DNA from: Palsa-883 sp963826975
Lineage (GTDB): Bacteria > Pseudomonadota > Alphaproteobacteria > Acetobacterales > Acetobacteraceae
Length of the DNA stretch: 64,000 nt
Assembly (NCBI GenBank): GCA_963826975.1
Contig: CAWGZJ010000008.1
Span: 1 to 64,000 of the forward strand
Reading direction: 5' to 3'
Positions 51,590-63,000 of this stretch are shown here, one piece after another. Made by a program: the position numbers and the translations under genes. The number at the start of each line of letters is the position of its first letter. The stretch's first letter is position 1. The notes under the pieces were generated by a model. The model was not told where the DNA came from. It was given only the letters and a program-made list of their open reading frames with translations, and did not search any database.

Positions 51590-53650
51590 TCATGGCCACC
51601 ACGACCACAGGAACAAACGCACAGCGTCAACCAAATGATGCGTCCAGGCCCAGATCAGCAGATGACGCCCGGCGTCGAGCTTTGCCACGCCCTCCATGTT
51701 CGGTCGCAACTGCGGCGAGATCGCATCCAGCCGCGCCTCGACATGGAATGTGTTGGCGCCGTCGTTCTGCTCGGCGATCGGCGTCACCCGCACCACCTGC
51801 AGCGGGAAATGCCGGTCCGGCAGCGCAGACAGTATCAACGTGCCGGCCTCGCCCGGCGCAACCCGTCCGATTTCGCTGTCCGGCACGCGCACGATCACCC
51901 GATAGCTGTCGAGCGGTGCGATCTCGAACAGCACCTGCGCGCGCTGCACCGGCATCCCCACCGACTGGCTCAGGTCGCCGTTGGTGATCAGTCCATCGAA
52001 CGGCGCAACGATCCTGGTGCGTGACAGTTGCGCATCCAGCAGTGCGATCTCGGCGGTTGCCTCGGCGACCTGCGCGCTGTCGATATTGACATCCGCGCGC
52101 GTGCCGCTGGCCAGCGCCCGGTCCAGCTCCAACTGGTGCTGCTGGCGCGTCGCGATCCAGCGCAGCCGCTGCAGGTTCAGCTCGGAATCGTCCAGCGTCG
52201 CCAGCACGTCCCCGGTGTGCACCACCTGGCCGGCCCGCGCGTGCTCGCTGCCGATGTAGCCGTCCAGCCCGGCGGCGATCGTCCGCCGCACTTCGCCCTC
52301 GACCGTCGCCTGCGCGTTGACCTGATACTCGACGTGGAACAGCGCGAAGAATGCCACCAGCGCAACGACCACGGCGGTCGCGAGCTTCAGGACGTAATGC
52401 TCCGGCCCGAGCAACTGGCGTGCAGTGCGGCCGAGGATGTGCAGCGCGATCGTGCTCAGCCACCGTTCGGCCTGCCGCAGTTGCCCGAGCACCGGCCCGA
52501 CCAATGCCGCGATCGCTTCGGCGAGATCGATCGCCGCCTGATCGAACGGCGCCTCGCGCTCGATGGTGATCGCCCCGGCGATGCGCCCGTGCAGCGTCAA
52601 CGGCACCGTCAGCACCTGCGGCCCGCCGCCGCGCGCTGCCAGCCGCGCGTGCGCGGCCCGGCTCGGCAGCGTTTCGCCGCCGGGCACCGGAAACAGCACC
52701 GTCGCACCCTGGTCGACCGCTTCTTCCATCGCCGCGGTGAGATCGACCGTCGCGTCCGCCCGCTTGCCGGAGCCCACCGCGTGCGACAGGCCGGCCATGC
52801 GGATGGACCGCCGCACCAGCCATCCGATCGACACGCGCGCGCCCCCCATGCGCACCGCCACATCGGTCGCTGTTGCCCGCGCCGCCGCGTCGAACCGTTC
52901 CGCCGCCAGGGCAGTCGCGGCCACCTCCAGCGCCGCGTAGCCCTGTCGCAGCCGAATGGCATCCGCCGTCGCCTGGCCGCGCCGCTGGCGTAGCTCGATC
53001 CACGACGCGCCCCATTGCAATTGCCGCATCGCGTCGCGCAGCGTGGCGTCGGTGATGCCTTCGCATTCCACCGCGACGACGCCCTGGTCCTCGCCGTCAA
53101 ACTTCAACGGCAAGCCGAGATGCGAGGCACGTCCGTCGTCGATCCGCGGGCCGAACCCTGGGGCATGGCCCGGGCCGGCCGCCAAGCCTGTGGTATTTCC
53201 TTGGCCGCGTCCGTGCGGGCGGCTGACCACCCCGCGCCGCTCGGTCAGCGCAAGCTCCGCGACATGGGCGAGTTGCGCTGAGCCGACATCGCCCTCCGGC
53301 CAGCGCGCCATCGGCGTCAGCACGCCGTTCTGGCGCAGCACCAGCACCGCGCGCGCCACGCCCGGCAGCATCCGGCACAGTAGCGCGAGCCAGGCGCGCG
53401 CGAACGGCGCCGGCGCCGTCTCGGCCGCCAGCACGCTCCATAACACCTGGTCGAGCGGCGTGACCGTTGCGGTCTCGGCCGTGTCCGCGGCATCGGCCGT
53501 CGCCGATCCAGGCGCCCGCGCATCGGGTGCCCGAGCATCGGCCGACGCTGAGCCTGCCGCTCGTGCCCCCGCTGCGCGCATGTCGGCTGCGCGCACATCG
53601 GCCGCGCGCACGTCGGCCATCCGGGGATCGGTAACGCTCTCGCGCTCCAT
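51590..53650 (-). CDS. GAF-domain HlyD family inner-membrane protein
   Basis: The 686-residue protein opens with a low-complexity, Ala/Arg/Asp-rich stretch (ADVRAADVRAADMRAAGARA). Residues 60-390 form cytoplasmic GAF-like domains (LCRMLPGVARAVLVLRQNGV, TVPLTLHGRIAGAITIEREA, then DLAEAIAALVGPVLGQLRQA). One membrane helix lies at about 421-440 (LKLATAVVVALVAFFALFHV), followed by a periplasmic HlyD part: TIAAGLDGYIGSEHARAGQV, a coiled coil (QRLRWIATRQQHQLELDRAL), RIVAPFDGLITNGDLSQSVG and a barrel with GTLILSALPDRHFPLQVVRV. Such GAF-HlyD proteins accompany M50-HlyD proteins in other bacteria. It lies 19 bases after the DUF3467 stop. Confidence 0.88.
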   Translation of the reverse strand: MERESVTDPRMADVRAADVRAADMRAAGARAAGSASADARAPDARAPGSATADAADTAETATVTPLDQVLWSVLAAETAPAPFARAWLALLCRMLPGVARAVLVLRQNGVLTPMARWPEGDVGSAQLAHVAELALTERRGVVSRPHGRGQGNTTGLAAGPGHAPGFGPRIDDGRASHLGLPLKFDGEDQGVVAVECEGITDATLRDAMRQLQWGASWIELRQRRGQATADAIRLRQGYAALEVAATALAAERFDAAARATATDVAVRMGGARVSIGWLVRRSIRMAGLSHAVGSGKRADATVDLTAAMEEAVDQGATVLFPVPGGETLPSRAAHARLAARGGGPQVLTVPLTLHGRIAGAITIEREAPFDQAAIDLAEAIAALVGPVLGQLRQAERWLSTIALHILGRTARQLLGPEHYVLKLATAVVVALVAFFALFHVEYQVNAQATVEGEVRRTIAAGLDGYIGSEHARAGQVVHTGDVLATLDDSELNLQRLRWIATRQQHQLELDRALASGTRADVNIDSAQVAEATAEIALLDAQLSRTRIVAPFDGLITNGDLSQSVGMPVQRAQVLFEIAPLDSYRVIVRVPDSEIGRVAPGEAGTLILSALPDRHFPLQVVRVTPIAEQNDGANTFHVEARLDAISPQLRPNMEGVAKLDAGRHLLIWAWTHHLVDAVRLFLWSWWP

Positions 53651-53669
53651 GCGAACGCTGCCCGGCGTC

Positions 53670-53999
53670 CTACAGCGTCAGCGGGCCGACGCGCGCCTCG
53701 TAGTCGCGCATCCGAGCCGTCAGCAGGGTCAGCAGCCGCTTCCCCGCATACGGCGTCAGCACGATGCGGTTGCTCAACTGCACTGTCAGGTCCTTGCCGG
53801 GCGATGCGTTCCAGGTCTGGTTCATGCCGAACAGCAGGGTGAGCTCCTCGCGCGTCACCAGGACGTTCACCACATTGGCGAATGTCGTTACCATTTTGCT
53901 ATCGTCCCAATTGACCTTGGTGTTCACCACCTGGTCGGCGAGCGCCACGTCAATCGGCTTCGGGATGGGTTCCGCGTCGGCGTCGAGGTCGGCCATCAT
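53670..53999 (-). CDS. DUF3467-family protein
   Basis: The 109-residue protein has the DUF3467 core: NTKVNWDDSKMVTTFANVVN, VLVTREELTLLFGMNQTWN, DLTVQLSNRIVLTPYAGKRL and LLTLLTARMRDYEARVG. No signal peptide or membrane helix is present, so it is cytoplasmic. Members often lie near very large secreted proteins and HlyD/M50 genes, but no function is established to my knowledge. Here it stands between the giant protein (13 bases) and the GAF-HlyD gene (19 bases); a chaperone or adaptor role for the giant substrate is a guess. Confidence 0.85.
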   Translation of the reverse strand: MMADLDADAEPIPKPIDVALADQVVNTKVNWDDSKMVTTFANVVNVLVTREELTLLFGMNQTWNASPGKDLTVQLSNRIVLTPYAGKRLLTLLTARMRDYEARVGPLTL

Positions 54000-54012
54000 G
54001 GTGTCTCCTTCG

Positions 54013-57000
54013 TCATGGCGTGGGGCTGTCCCAGCGGATTTGCGACGCTACGGCACCCATGTTGGCGTCGCCGTCGGCATCGAGCAGCAGCCACGCCAAC
54101 TCCGGGGCATCCTGCTGATCCGTCGGGCCGGCGTCGTCCGCTGCCTGGCCAGTCACCGGATCGACGAAGGTGATGATCGCCTGCGGCCGCGCGGCCAACC
54201 GTTGCGCGGCCAGCGCGAAGGCTTCCGGCAACTGCGCGATCTGCGGACTTGCCGGCAGCATCAGCGTGAAGCTGGCGTCATCGGCCGAAGTGTAGTCGCG
54301 CAGCACGATGGGGTCCGGCACCGACAGCAATCCCGCTGCGTTGAGGTACGGGTCGACGTTCGAGGCTACGGGTTTCGGCGGCGGCGTCGGCGAGAGCGCC
54401 GCGGCCGGTGCCGGTGGAGCGGAGGCGTGCCTCGCCGATGGTGCCTGAGGTGGCGGGGCAGGGGGTGTGGGCGAGATCGGCGCGACGGCCGCCGCCGGCG
54501 CGGCGGCCGGCGGGGTCACCGACGTGGCGGTCTTGAAGCTGACGGCCGTGGACGCAACCGCCGGCGCAATGCTGCTGGTGGAGTGGGACACGGCGACGTG
54601 GGGTGGCGCGGGTGGCGCGGGAGGCGGCGGCGGGCCGGCGCCCTGGCCGACGGTAATCGTCACCTTGGTCGGCGATCCCGCGACATAGGTGCCGTGCGGC
54701 ACGTAAGTGAACGAATCGGTTCCGGTAAACGAGGCTACCGGGGTGTAGGTGAACGAGCCGTTGCTGTTCAGCACCAACGTGCCGTGCGAGACCGTCGTAG
54801 CCAGTGTCGCCGTCAGCGGATCCCCGGCGCTGTCGGTATCGCTTGCCAGCACGCCCTGCGCCACCGGCACGTTGAGCGGCACATTCTCGCGCGCCGTGTA
54901 ACTGACCGGCACCCCCACCGGCGCCGGGTCCATCACCGCCAGCGACACCGTCGCCGGCGCGCTGGTCTTCGCGTTCGCGAGATTGCCCGGTGGATTTCCG
55001 GTATCGGTCACCGTGAAGCCGAAGCTGTCCGCCCCGAGATAGCCCGCCGCCGGCGTATAGGTGAACGTGTCGGGACTGGTGGTGCTCTGCACCAGCGTTC
55101 CGTGCGTCGGCTGCGTGGTGATCTTGTAGGTAAGCTGGCTGGCCGGCGTCTCGTTGTTGTCGGTGCCGCTCAGCACGATGACCTGTGCTTGTCGTGGATG
55201 ACGCTGACACTCTGCGCGATCGCCACCGGCGGCTGATTGACCGGCGTGACCGTCACCGAAACCGTTGCCTGGCTCGACTCGCCGTCCGGATCGGTGGCCG
55301 CGAAGACGAAGCTGTCCGCGCCGTAGAAATTCGCCGCCGGCGTATAGATCAGCGTATTGCCGTTGGTGATCGCCGAAAGCGTGCCGTCGCCCGGGGCAGT
55401 GACGATGCTGTAGCTGAGCGGATTGTGCTGCGCGTCGGTCGCCGCCAGCACGATCTGCTTCGTGGCGTCCTCGGGCACCGACACGGACTGCGCCGTCGCC
55501 ACCGGCGCGATGTCACCCGAGCGATTGATGGTGAACTCGCGCACGTAGTTGGTGCCCGCCGTGGTGCCGTTCCCGGCCAGTGCGTTGCCGGACTGATCGA
55601 AGATCGCGCGCGTGCCGGACAGCGTTAGCTGATAGAGGCCTTGCGCCAGCACTCCGTCCGGCAGTTGCAGCGTGACCGTCTTGGACCCCAGCACGTAGAC
55701 CGGCACGACCGGGATGATGGTGGCGCCCGTGGTGTCGAACTGGCCGTTCTGGTCGGCCTTGATCAGGCTGTAGTTCGCCGGGCTGTTGGCGCTGACCCAG
55801 TCGAGCGCCTCGCTGACCTGCACCGCCAGGCTGGTGAAGGCGAGGCCGGTCGAGCCGTTGTTTGCCGGCAGGCTGCTGATGGAAACCACCGTCGGCGGGG
55901 TGGTGTTGGCGCTGTTGCCCTGGAACTCGAAGGCGCCGATGTCGGGGTAGATCTTGACCGCCTGCGGGGTGAAGGTCTGCTGGTTCGCGTTGGCGAGCGA
56001 TGCACCGCCGCTGCTGCTGGACAGCACATCGACCTGACCGTTGCCGGCCGAGACGCCGATGACCGGGGCGCCCGCGGTGGTATTGAGCCCGGTGTTCCCG
56101 GCCCCGTAGTTGAAGCGGAAGCTGCCGTTGCTGTTGAGCGTAACGGAGAAGTTGACCGCGCTGGCATCGGCGGGGTTGGTCCCCACCCATTCGAAGGTGA
56201 CGGAGCCTGTTGCTGTCGACACATAGACGCCGTCGCCGGTCGTCTGATACGTGTTGAACGCGGCCCAGAACGGTGCGATCCGCACGTTGTTCAGGAACTC
56301 CGCAGTCGACGGCGTGTCGTAGCCGGTCGAGTTCGGCCCGGCGAATTGCAGATAGCCCTGCGATGACACCGTCACGCTGGTGTACGCCGTGTTGTACAGG
56401 GTGAAGCTGAACGGCAGCGTGTAGCTGACGACGCCCCCGCTGGTGTTCACGTTCAACAACGTCATGCCGCTGGTGGCCGGCGGCGGGGTCGCGGCGCCGT
56501 TGGTCTGCACATACAGCGGATAGCCGACGCCGGTCTTCGTCGTCGTGCCCGGATCGGTTGCGCGCGGCTGGCCGAGCAGATCGGTGGCCGGTGCCACGTA
56601 GCCAATTCGCGGCGTCGATTGCCGGTGATCCCTTCTGCAACTCGAAGTCGTCATCCGCACCGGCGCCGACCGGCGTGCCCGGGCCGCCAAGGATCTGATC
56701 CGCCCCGGCCATGTTCACGAAGTTCGGCTTGCCGGTCTTGCTGCCGTTGACGTCCTGGCCGCTGGCCGCCTGCCAGTTGGCGAGCGTTGCCTCGGTGACG
56801 CCTTGCCACATTCCCAGCGCTGCCGGCGTGGCGTCGGCGCCCTGGTAGAACAGGTTGTAGGCGCTCAGGAAGCCGGTGGTGCTGCCGGCCGCCACGCTGA
56901 TGATATCGCCTTCATCGGTCCACAGGATGTTGTTCTCGAGCGTCACGGCGGAGGCGCCGGACAGCGTCAGCGCCTGGCCGACCGACTGGTAGACGGTGTT

Positions 57001-60000
57001 GTTGACGATCGAGAGCGTTGCGCCGCTGGTGATCGCGATGCCGGTGCTGACGTTGTTGTAGACCAGGTTGTTTTCGATCGTGGTCGAGTTGCCACCGCCG
57101 GCGATGCCGACCGCGTTGCCGTAGGGGATATTGCCGGTCACCACGTAGACGCCGTTGGCGCTCAGTGAGATGCCGTTGCCGATGCTTTGGTAGATGACAT
57201 TGTCCAGGATCTGGGTGCTGCTGGTCGCCCACAGTCCGGTGCTGCTGCCGTAGACGGTGTTGTTTGAGGCGCTACCGCCCGAGATTTGAATTCCCGGGCT
57301 GCCGGTGGCGACCTGGTCATAGACCGTGTTGTCGGTCACCGTTGCCCCACTGGCATCGATGCCGATGCCGGCGTTCGAGTAGACCGTGTTGCCGGCGACG
57401 AATACTGGCGTGCCAGCATCATAAGCGCCGGCGTCGATGCCATCCTTGGCGTTGCCGTGGACCTGTACGTCCTCGATCGTTGCGGTGGTGTAGATCGCAT
57501 AGATCCCGACGCCGCTGTTGTCGTAGACCGCGCCGCCACTGATCGTCGCGGCGCCACCGATGCTGCGAGCGTCGATGCCGTCGCCGAGGGAGCTGGTGTT
57601 GTTGTACACCAGATCGTTCAGCAGCAGCGCGCTCAGGCACGCCGTCCTGCAGGGTGATGCCAGGACCGATGTTGTCGTAGATCGCGCTGTCGCTGATCGT
57701 CAGGTTGGCGATCGTGGGCGGTTGAGTGTTGGGGGTGTAGATGCCACCCGCGGCATTGCCGTAGATCGAATCGTTCTGCAGCGTCACCCCAGTGGAGGGG
57801 CCGGTGAAGTCGATGCCATAAGCAGCACCGGTCAGCCGCAGATTCTCGAGCGTGATGTTGCCGCCGCCGATGTCGTCGATCACGCCGATGCCTGCCGAGG
57901 TGTTGTTGCGGTCGAGCACCACCGTTCCGCCATTGGTCGGGCCGATGATCAGCGCCGGGTCGACCGCGGTGCCGGCATCGTCCGTCCCCAGCACGGCATC
58001 GCTGGTCGCCACGTAGTTGCCGGTATCGACGAAGATCGTGTCGCCCGGCCCGATCGGGTAGGCGCGCAGCAGCGCCGCCAGGCTGGTCATCGGCTGCGTC
58101 CGGGCGACTTGCCGGAGTTGGCGTCGTTGCCCGCCGCGGTGGTGTATTGCGCGGTGGCTGAGCTGTAGGTCGCCCCCGGTGGTGCGAGGTAGAAACTCGT
58201 TCCGCCATTCGCCAGCAGGAACGGCTGCGACGTCGCGGTCAGCGTACCCGAGGTCACCCGGATCAGCGCGGTGCTGCCGGTCGTCGTGCGATCCACCGTC
58301 CAGACATACTGCGCCTGGCCGTAGCGGTTGATCGGCACATCGGTCGCGAGCGGCGACCAGGTCATGGCCGTTATCGGTGGAGACCTGGATATTCGCGGTC
58401 GGCGCCACCGCCCCGCCCGGCAACCGTCTGATCCAGTTCGATGGCGTTGACGAACGCGCCGTAGTAGCCCGACACGCTGACCAGACTGAGGTTGATCCCG
58501 TTGCCGCCGGTGGCGGTGACCGTCAGGTCGAGTTCGACGGCCTTGTTCTTGCCGCCCGCTGCCTTGAACACGTCGTAGTTGCTGCTCAGCGTTGCGCCGT
58601 TGACGACGATGTTGAACACGCGCTGTCCCGCCGCGGTGGCCTGATCGGTCGGCGAAATACAGCCGCAGCGTGTAGGTGCCGTTGGCGACCGGCAGATCGT
58701 AGTTCAGCGCGGTGCCCGCGGTCGCGCCGGTGACATAGACGCCAGTGGTGAACAGCGCGGTCGGCACGCTGCTCAGGCCGGTGATGGACGCGGTGTTGGT
58801 GAACGTCGTGCCGGTGACTTGGTCGGCATTGGCCTGCCAGTTGCCTTGCGTGGTGGTGCGATCGCGCCGGACCGCCGGCATTGATCGTCAGGATCGCCTG
58901 GGTCTGGACCGAGGTTGCTGCTGGCGATCTCGATCGGCACCTGCTCGCCGACCTCGTATTTGCCGAACTGCGCCGGGTTGAGCACTTGCAGCGTCTGTGC
59001 GCCGCGCTGGTTTGCGCCTGGGCGGTGTCGCCGTCGTAGCCCTGGTTGACGCGCCCGCCGTTCGGTGCCGGCTCCGGTTGTAGACGGTTGTCGGGTTGCC
59101 CGCGTCGATCGCCGGCGAGCCGGGCTGCAGGTGGAAGTCGTCATCGGCGCCGCCGTTGATGCCGAGCGCTTGCACCAGCGCGCCATCGGCGATCACCAAT
59201 GCGCCGCCCGACGCCGCTGAGGGTGACGGTCACCGTGGTGGTGGTAGCGGTGATCATGGCCCAGCACGGCGAAGCCGACGCCGTCGCGGTGATCCCGCTC
59301 GATGCGGCGTTGCCGTACTGGTTGAACTGGCCGGTCGCGAGCGATCACGCCATCGCCATCGCGCACGACGTAGATCGCGTCATTGGCTTCGGGCGTGATG
59401 AAGTTCGACGGCCAGTTCACCGCGACCTGGTAGATCCGACCCGGGGTCAGGCCGCTGAACGTCCAGGTCGCCGTGCCGCCCGATCCGGCCGCGGTTTGCA
59501 GCGCGGTGGCGCCGGCGCCGCCGGTAGCCGCCGGTGTAGGCGGTCCATACGCCGGTGGTCGCGAAACCGCTGGCCGACCCGGCCGTCATCACCTCGGTCG
59601 TGCCAGGTTGCGAAGAGAAGCCAAGAATGCCGTCCGGTCCCGCCGGGTCGACGAAGTCTGGGTTGCCGACCTGGCTGTGCTGGTCGAGCCCGGTCGCGTA
59701 GTACCAGCTGGCCAGGCTGGCGTAGCTGGCGCTTTCCCAACTCGCGATCGCGCCGGTGCCGGTCAGATCGAAGAAGTTGTAGTCGCTGACGAGCCGGCTC
59801 TCGGCGGTGGGCGCGATCGTCAGCGCCGGCCCGCCGGCGACGGCCAGGATGTTGTTCTCGACGATCGTAGTTCGCGGTCGCGGCGGAATAGGTGCCGCTC
59901 GAGCCGGTGAGCGAGATGGCGGTTCCCGTCGGCTGGTCGATCGTGTTGTTGATGATCTGCTGGTCGGGCCGCCGATCAGAGCGATGCCGGCGGTGACGTT

Positions 60001-63000
60001 CTGGTAGATCAGGTTGCCGGTGATCGCGATTGTTGGGCCGGTATAATATTCCGCGCCGGAAATGCCGATCGCGTTGCCGTATATCGTGTTGCCGGTGATC
60101 GCGGTCGGCGGGCTCAAGGTGTAGTAAATGCCATCGCCGCTGTTGTCGTAGACCAGGTTGTCCTGCGCGATCACTTCGCTGCCGACCCCGATCCCATTGA
60201 CGCTGCCGTAGATCGTGTTGCCCATGCCGGTCGAGGACGATCCAAGGTCGATCCCCGTCGCTGGCCTGGTCATAGACCAGGTTGTCGGACACCAGCATGC
60301 TCTCGCCTGAGTAGATGCCGGCGTTGCGATTGCCGAACACCGTGTTGCCGGTGACGGTGCCGGCATTGATGGCGATGCCGTCGGCGCCGTTGGCGTTGCT
60401 GTTGCCGTAGGTGACCACGCCTTCGATCAGGCTGACGCTGCTGGCGTCGATGCCATCGCCGATGTTGTCGTAGTAGGCGCCGCCCTGCACCGTCTGGTTT
60501 CCGGTGCCATTCAGGTAAAGCGCCGATGCCGAGGTTGTTGTAAACCTGATCATCGAGCAGCAGCATGCCGGTATTGTTGTAGCCGAAATAGACACCGTAG
60601 CCGTAGACCAGCGAGCCGTCGTTGGTGATGGTGCTGTTCTTTACCACCAGGTTGGCGGCCGGGCGCCATAGGGCGCGTTGACGCCGATATTGAGGTTGTT
60701 GGCGATCAGATCGTTCGCCAGCGTCACCCCGGCCGCGGTGTTCGCCAGATCGACGCCGTCATATGCGCCCTCGATCGCCAGGTTCTGAATGACGATGTTG
60801 CTGATGCCCAGCAGGTCGAACACATCGGTGCCGGCCGAGGTGTTGTTGCGATTGAAGATGGCCAGGCTGCCGTTGGTCGGGCCGGTGATCAGCACCGGGG
60901 CGGCGACGCTGCCGGAATCGGCGGCCGGCAGATTGATGTCGGTGGGCAGGGTATATCTGCCGGCATCGACATAGATCGACGTCGCCCGGACCAATCGGAT
61001 AGGCGCGCAGCAGGGCGGCAAGGCTCGCCACCGGCTGGTCGGGCGACTTGCCGGAGTTGGCGTCGTTGCCCGGCGCGACGGTGTACTGCGCGGCGGACGG
61101 GTTGTACGTCGCCGCGGGCGGGGCCACGTAGAAGACATTGCCGCCGTTGGCCAGCAGGAACGGTTGCGACGTGCCGGTGACCGCCGTCGGCTGTGTGCCG
61201 CCGGTGCTGGACAGCACGCGCACCAATGCCGTGTTGCCGTTGCTGGTCTGGTTCACCGTCCAGATATACTGGCCCTGGCCGTAGGCATTGATCGGCACAG
61301 CCGAGGCGACCTGCGTCCAGGTTGTGCCGCCGTCGGTGGACACCTGGACAGTCGCGGTGGGTGCGGTGGTCACGCCGGCATTCGCCTGCTCCAGCGCGAT
61401 GCCGTTGACCAGCGCGCCGAAGAAGCCCGAGGCGTTGACGAAATCGAGCGTCAGGCCGGCGCCGCCGGCGACCGTTACGTTGAAGCTCAGCGACACCGCG
61501 TGGCTGCCGTCGCCGAACTGTGTGTTGGCGGCGGCGAAAATGTCGTAATTGGCCTGCAACGTCTGGCCGTTGGCAACGATGTCGAACACGCGTTGCCCGG
61601 CGGCGTTGGCCGACGGATCGGCGAAATACAGCGTCAACGTGTAGCTGCCATTTTCCACCGGCAGGGCGAAATTCAGTTGCTGGCCCGCGGTGGCGCTCGA
61701 CAAGTCGGCCCCGGAGGAGAACAGCGCTGTCGGCGCGGCGGCCAGGCTGCCGATCTGCGTCGCGGAATTTGTATCCGTGAAGCTCTGCCCGTTGGTGCGG
61801 AACGCGTCGGCCGACCAGTTGCCGTCCAGCGCGGTCGTGATCGACGGGCCGCCGGCATGCAGTAGCAGCACCGGTTGTTCCAGGGTCAGACCGGTGGTCT
61901 GGAAATCGATCGGCAGTTGCTCGCCGATCTCGTATTTCGCCAGGCCGCCCGGCGACAGCACCTGGATGGAGGTCGCGTGACGGGCTGAGTTGCGCCTGCG
62001 GCGTGTCGCCGTCGTAGCCCAGGTTGACCCGGCCGCCGTTCGGCGAGGGTTCCTGCAGGAACGCCGTCGTCGGATCGCCCGCGTCGATCGCCGGCGATCC
62101 TGGCTTCACGTGGAAATTATCGCCCGGGCCGCCGTTGGGCCCGATCGGGATCAGCAGCGCAGTATCCGCCTCCAGCGCGCTGCCGCGTTGCGCGCTCATG
62201 GTCAGGATCGCGGTGCTGCCGGTTGCGATGAACTGGCCGACTTCGTTCTCGTTGTAGGTTGGGTCGAATACATAGTTGTTGGTGTAGTGGTTCGTGCTGA
62301 CGTTTATCACCGAGCCGTTGTAGAACTCGGTCGCCGTGGTCGAAACGACCTGGGTGATGGTTCCCGCGTTGATGAAACTGCCGACATTGTCGCTGCTCTG
62401 GTTCACGTCGCTAGCTGTCAGGATCGTGCCGTTGCTGTCGGTGACAACGAACTGTGCGACGCCGTAGGCGCTGAGAGCCTCGTTGATCGTGTTGAGCTGG
62501 TAGGTCTGCCCAGGGGTCAGGCCGGTGAAGGTCCAGGTCGCCGTCGCGCCGGAACCGCCCGCGGTCGTCTCGTACAGCAAAGGATCGGTCGGCACGGGCG
62601 TGGGGTTGTTATAGTGTAAGTGCCGGTCGTGGCGAAGCCGTTTGTTTCGTAGGTATAAGTTACTTGCGTGGTGGTGGTTGTCGACGCCAGGCCGTTCGTG
62701 ACGACGACCGTTCCCGGCTGCGGGACGGTGAAGGAGTTCCCGCTGTAGTAGACCGGTGTCCACGTGCCCGTCAGTTGCAGCGAGCCGCCGGCCACGGCGT
62801 TGATTGAATTCAACTGCTGGATCGGCACGCTGAACGGCGTATTCACGGCCGACAGGTTGGGGGCATAGGCAGGCGAGTAGAAAACCGGCTCGCCGACCGG
62901 CGTCCCGATGCCCACTATGCCGCCGGACCCGCCCGGTGCAACGAAGTCCGCGTTGCCGACCTGGCTGTGCTGGTCAAGGCCGAGTTCGTAGTACCAGGTG

